Part shown: piece after piece, positions 12,716-14,058 of the stretch | How the letters are laid out: the number at the start of each line of letters is the position of its first letter | Numbering within the stretch: position 1 is the stretch's first letter | Origin: an uncultured Streptococcus sp. | Lineage (GTDB): Bacteria > Bacillota > Bacilli > Lactobacillales > Streptococcaceae | Assembly: GCA_902461025.1 (NCBI GenBank) | Contig: CABPWC010000034.1 | Location: 1-14,058, forward strand | Direction: 5' to 3' | Length of the DNA stretch: 14,058 bases | Position numbers and translations under genes: made by a program | Notes under the pieces: model-generated | Told to the model about the DNA's origin: nothing | Seen by the model: the letters and a program-made list of their open reading frames with translations, nothing else | Databases searched by the model: none

Positions 12716-13894
12716 TTATTTTTTAGCTTCAAGGTAGTCTGCAATAGCAGCTACGTCCTTGTCTCCACGACCAGAGACATTGATGACGATAATCTCATCT
12801 TTACTTAGTTTTGGTGCTCGTTTGACTGCTTCTGCAATAGCATGGGAGCTTTCAATAGCTGGGATAATTCCTTCAGTCTTGCTAAGAAGGAGCAAGGCTT
12901 GTACAGCCTCTTCATCAGTCGCTGCAACATACTCTACACGACCAGAGTCTTTAAAGAAGGCGTGTTCTGGTCCAACCCCTGGATAGTCTAAACCAGCAGA
13001 GATAGAGTAAACAGGTGCAACATTTCCATCTTCACCAAAGACTGCATAAGTCTTCATTCCATCGACAATTCCTACACTACCCTTGGTCATTGTTGCTGCG
13101 TGTTTATCAGTATCTAGACCATGACCAGCAGCCTCTACCCCGACTAATTTCACTTCTTCATCAGCTACATACTGTGAAAAGGCACCGATGGCATTAGAAC
13201 CACCACCTACACAGGCAATAACGTAATCTGGCAGACGTCCTTCTTTTTCCAAGATTTGACGACGAGATTCTTCACTGATGACTTTTTGAAACTCATGGAC
13301 AATGGTTGGATAAGGGTGAGGACCTACAGCTGAACCTAGAACATAGAAAGCTTCAAGGTCATTCATCCAGGCTCCAAAGGCTGCATCAACCGCATCCTTC
13401 AGAGTACGTGTTCCTGTTTCAACTGCGTGAACAGTTGCTCCCATCATCTCCATACGGAAGACGTTAAGACGTTGGCGTTCCACATCTTCTGCCCCCATGT
13501 AGACATCACAGGCCATACCAAACTTGGCTGCAGCTGCAGCTGTTGCAACACCGTGCTGTCCAGCTCCTGTTTCGGCAATGACACGTTTTTTACCCATGCG
13601 TTTAGCAAGAAGAATTTGTCCCAAAACGTTATTTAGTTTATGTGAACCAAGGTGGTTCAGGTCTTCACGCTTAAGGTAAATCTTAGCTCCACCTAGGTGC
13701 TCTGTCAAGCTCTCTGCATAGTAAAGTGGTGTTTCACGACCCGAATAGTCCTGCAAGTAATGGCGATATTCAGCTAAAAATTCTGGATCATCCTTGTATT
13801 TTTCAAATGTCACTTCCAATTCATCTAGCAAAGCCTGAATTGGTTCTGGTACAAAACTACCACCAAATTGTCCGAAATAGCCTTTTGTTGTCAT
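12716..13894 (-). CDS. trpB: Second, stand-alone tryptophan synthase beta subunit (TrpB paralogue)
   Basis: A 392-residue PLP enzyme of the TrpB1 type. The catalytic parts are intact: K86 in LNHLGSHKLNNVLGQ, E108 in IAETGAGQHG, CVGGGSNAIG, SAGLDYPGVGPEH with the conserved COMM aspartate, and VSGRGDKD. By eye it is only about 55-60% identical to the operon TrpB. In ILEKEGRLPD, GIVDGMKTY and VISEESRRQ it looks more like enteric TrpB than like its neighbour, so it is not a recent duplicate. In the COMM helix it has D170 and G174 where Salmonella has N171 and R175, near the TrpA interface. No trpA is adjacent. It may condense salvaged indole with serine, which is inference. I start it at the ATG at 13894, with AGAGGAA upstream; an in-frame ATG at 13942 lies in the leader terminator region. 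It has its own T-box. Confidence 0.93.
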   Translation of the reverse strand: MTTKGYFGQFGGSFVPEPIQALLDELEVTFEKYKDDPEFLAEYRHYLQDYSGRETPLYYAESLTEHLGGAKIYLKREDLNHLGSHKLNNVLGQILLAKRMGKKRVIAETGAGQHGVATAAAAAKFGMACDVYMGAEDVERQRLNVFRMEMMGATVHAVETGTRTLKDAVDAAFGAWMNDLEAFYVLGSAVGPHPYPTIVHEFQKVISEESRRQILEKEGRLPDYVIACVGGGSNAIGAFSQYVADEEVKLVGVEAAGHGLDTDKHAATMTKGSVGIVDGMKTYAVFGEDGNVAPVYSISAGLDYPGVGPEHAFFKDSGRVEYVAATDEEAVQALLLLSKTEGIIPAIESSHAIAEAVKRAPKLSKDEIIVINVSGRGDKDVAAIADYLEAKK

Positions 13895-13929
13895 AAAATT
13901 TTTCCTCTTTTCTATTATTCTAAAATATG

Positions 13930-13967
13930 AAAAAGCCCACACACAGAGAACAACTCTGTGTGAGGGC
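13930..13967 (-). terminator. T-box-controlled attenuator terminator before the second trpB
   Basis: On the minus strand GCCCTCACACAGAG, loop TTGTT, CTCTGTGTGTGGGC, then TTTTT: a long near-perfect stem ending about 36 nt before the ATG at 13894. Confidence 0.88.
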
Positions 13968-14058
13968 GTCTGTAACGCGGTACCACCTCAATTGTAAAGA
14001 GATTATCCCCTTTACATCTCTGCCTTGTCTAACAACAAGTTGCACTGTAAGGTGTGCC
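13930..14058 (-). promoter_or_regulatory. T-box riboswitch of the second trpB, 3' half only
   Basis: The T-box sequence AGGTGGTACCGCG is at 13988-13976, preceded by a hairpin-like AAAGGGG...CTCTTT stretch and followed by GTTACAGACGCCCT, which leads into the terminator. Stem I and the specifier codon lie to the right of the window, so the tRNA sensed cannot be read. The variable bulge base is U, unlike the C in the trpE T-box. Confidence 0.85.

Noticed and set aside
12716..12780. Promoter for trpE inside the 3' end of the second trpB
   Set aside because: Only a TTGCAG with an AT-rich stretch at loosely fitting spacing is seen; the match is too poor to list as a feature.
6931..13894. Recent gene duplication as the origin of the two trpB genes
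   Set aside because: The proteins differ through their whole length, and the second copy shares segments with enteric TrpB that the operon copy lacks.
13895..13942. N-terminal extension MWAFSYFRIIEKRKNF of the second TrpB
   Set aside because: It overlaps the T-box terminator stem and U run, TrpB proteins start near FGxFGG, and a good Shine-Dalgarno serves the ATG at 13894.
1..14058. CRISPR array, tRNA or rRNA genes, insertion sequence or prophage parts
   Set aside because: No regularly spaced direct repeats, cloverleaf-like segments, transposase or integrase reading frames were found on either strand.

Overview
The window looks like a chromosomal segment of a Streptococcus species, most probably of the mitis group. 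The grounds are AT-rich low-GC Firmicute sequence, extended -10 promoters (TGnTATAAT), T-box leaders, a competence-type prepilin peptidase next to a trpEGDCFBA operon (an arrangement I recall from pneumococcus), and a structured intergenic repeat of a kind I associate with this group. The species is not settled by what I can see.

Left part (1-2905): the 5' third of typA (minus, cut by the window edge) diverges from an rsuA-family pseudouridine synthase gene (plus). A structured repeat of about 185 bp fills the gap between rsuA and two small paralogous membrane-protein genes (DUF4190-like), each with its own extended -10 promoter and Shine-Dalgarno. Next is a two-gene unit, yqgQ followed by a membrane-anchored rhodanese-like protein that lacks the catalytic cysteine.

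Middle (2956-6187): a translationally overlapped minus-strand operon runs truA, a pyridoxine/HMP kinase gene (pdxK) and an ECF transporter S component, so a vitamin B6 or pyrimidine precursor is probably imported and then phosphorylated. A GNAT acetyltransferase gene diverges from the prepilin peptidase gene cclA. A possible competence (ComX/SigX) box lies between them.

Right part (6156-14058): the complete tryptophan pathway from chorismate is encoded on the minus strand as trpE-G-D-C-F-B-A, with start/stop overlaps at nearly every junction. Upstream of trpE lies a T-box riboswitch with a plausible UGG (Trp) specifier. Upstream of that is a second, stand-alone tryptophan synthase beta gene. 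It is not a close copy of the operon trpB and is headed by its own T-box, only the 3' half of which is in the window. The order is therefore T-box, trpB copy 2, T-box, trpEGDCFBA, with no clear independent promoter seen before trpE.

The points most worth checking are the divergent orphan TrpB, whose residues differ at the TrpA-coupling helix; the two T-boxes in series; and four transcription-unit heads (rsuA, yqgQ, truA, cclA) that lack a Shine-Dalgarno and carry a -10-like box only 6-8 nt before ATG, as expected for leaderless mRNAs. I found no mobile element with a transposase, no CRISPR array, and no tRNA or rRNA gene. No gene-free stretch exceeds 300 bp.
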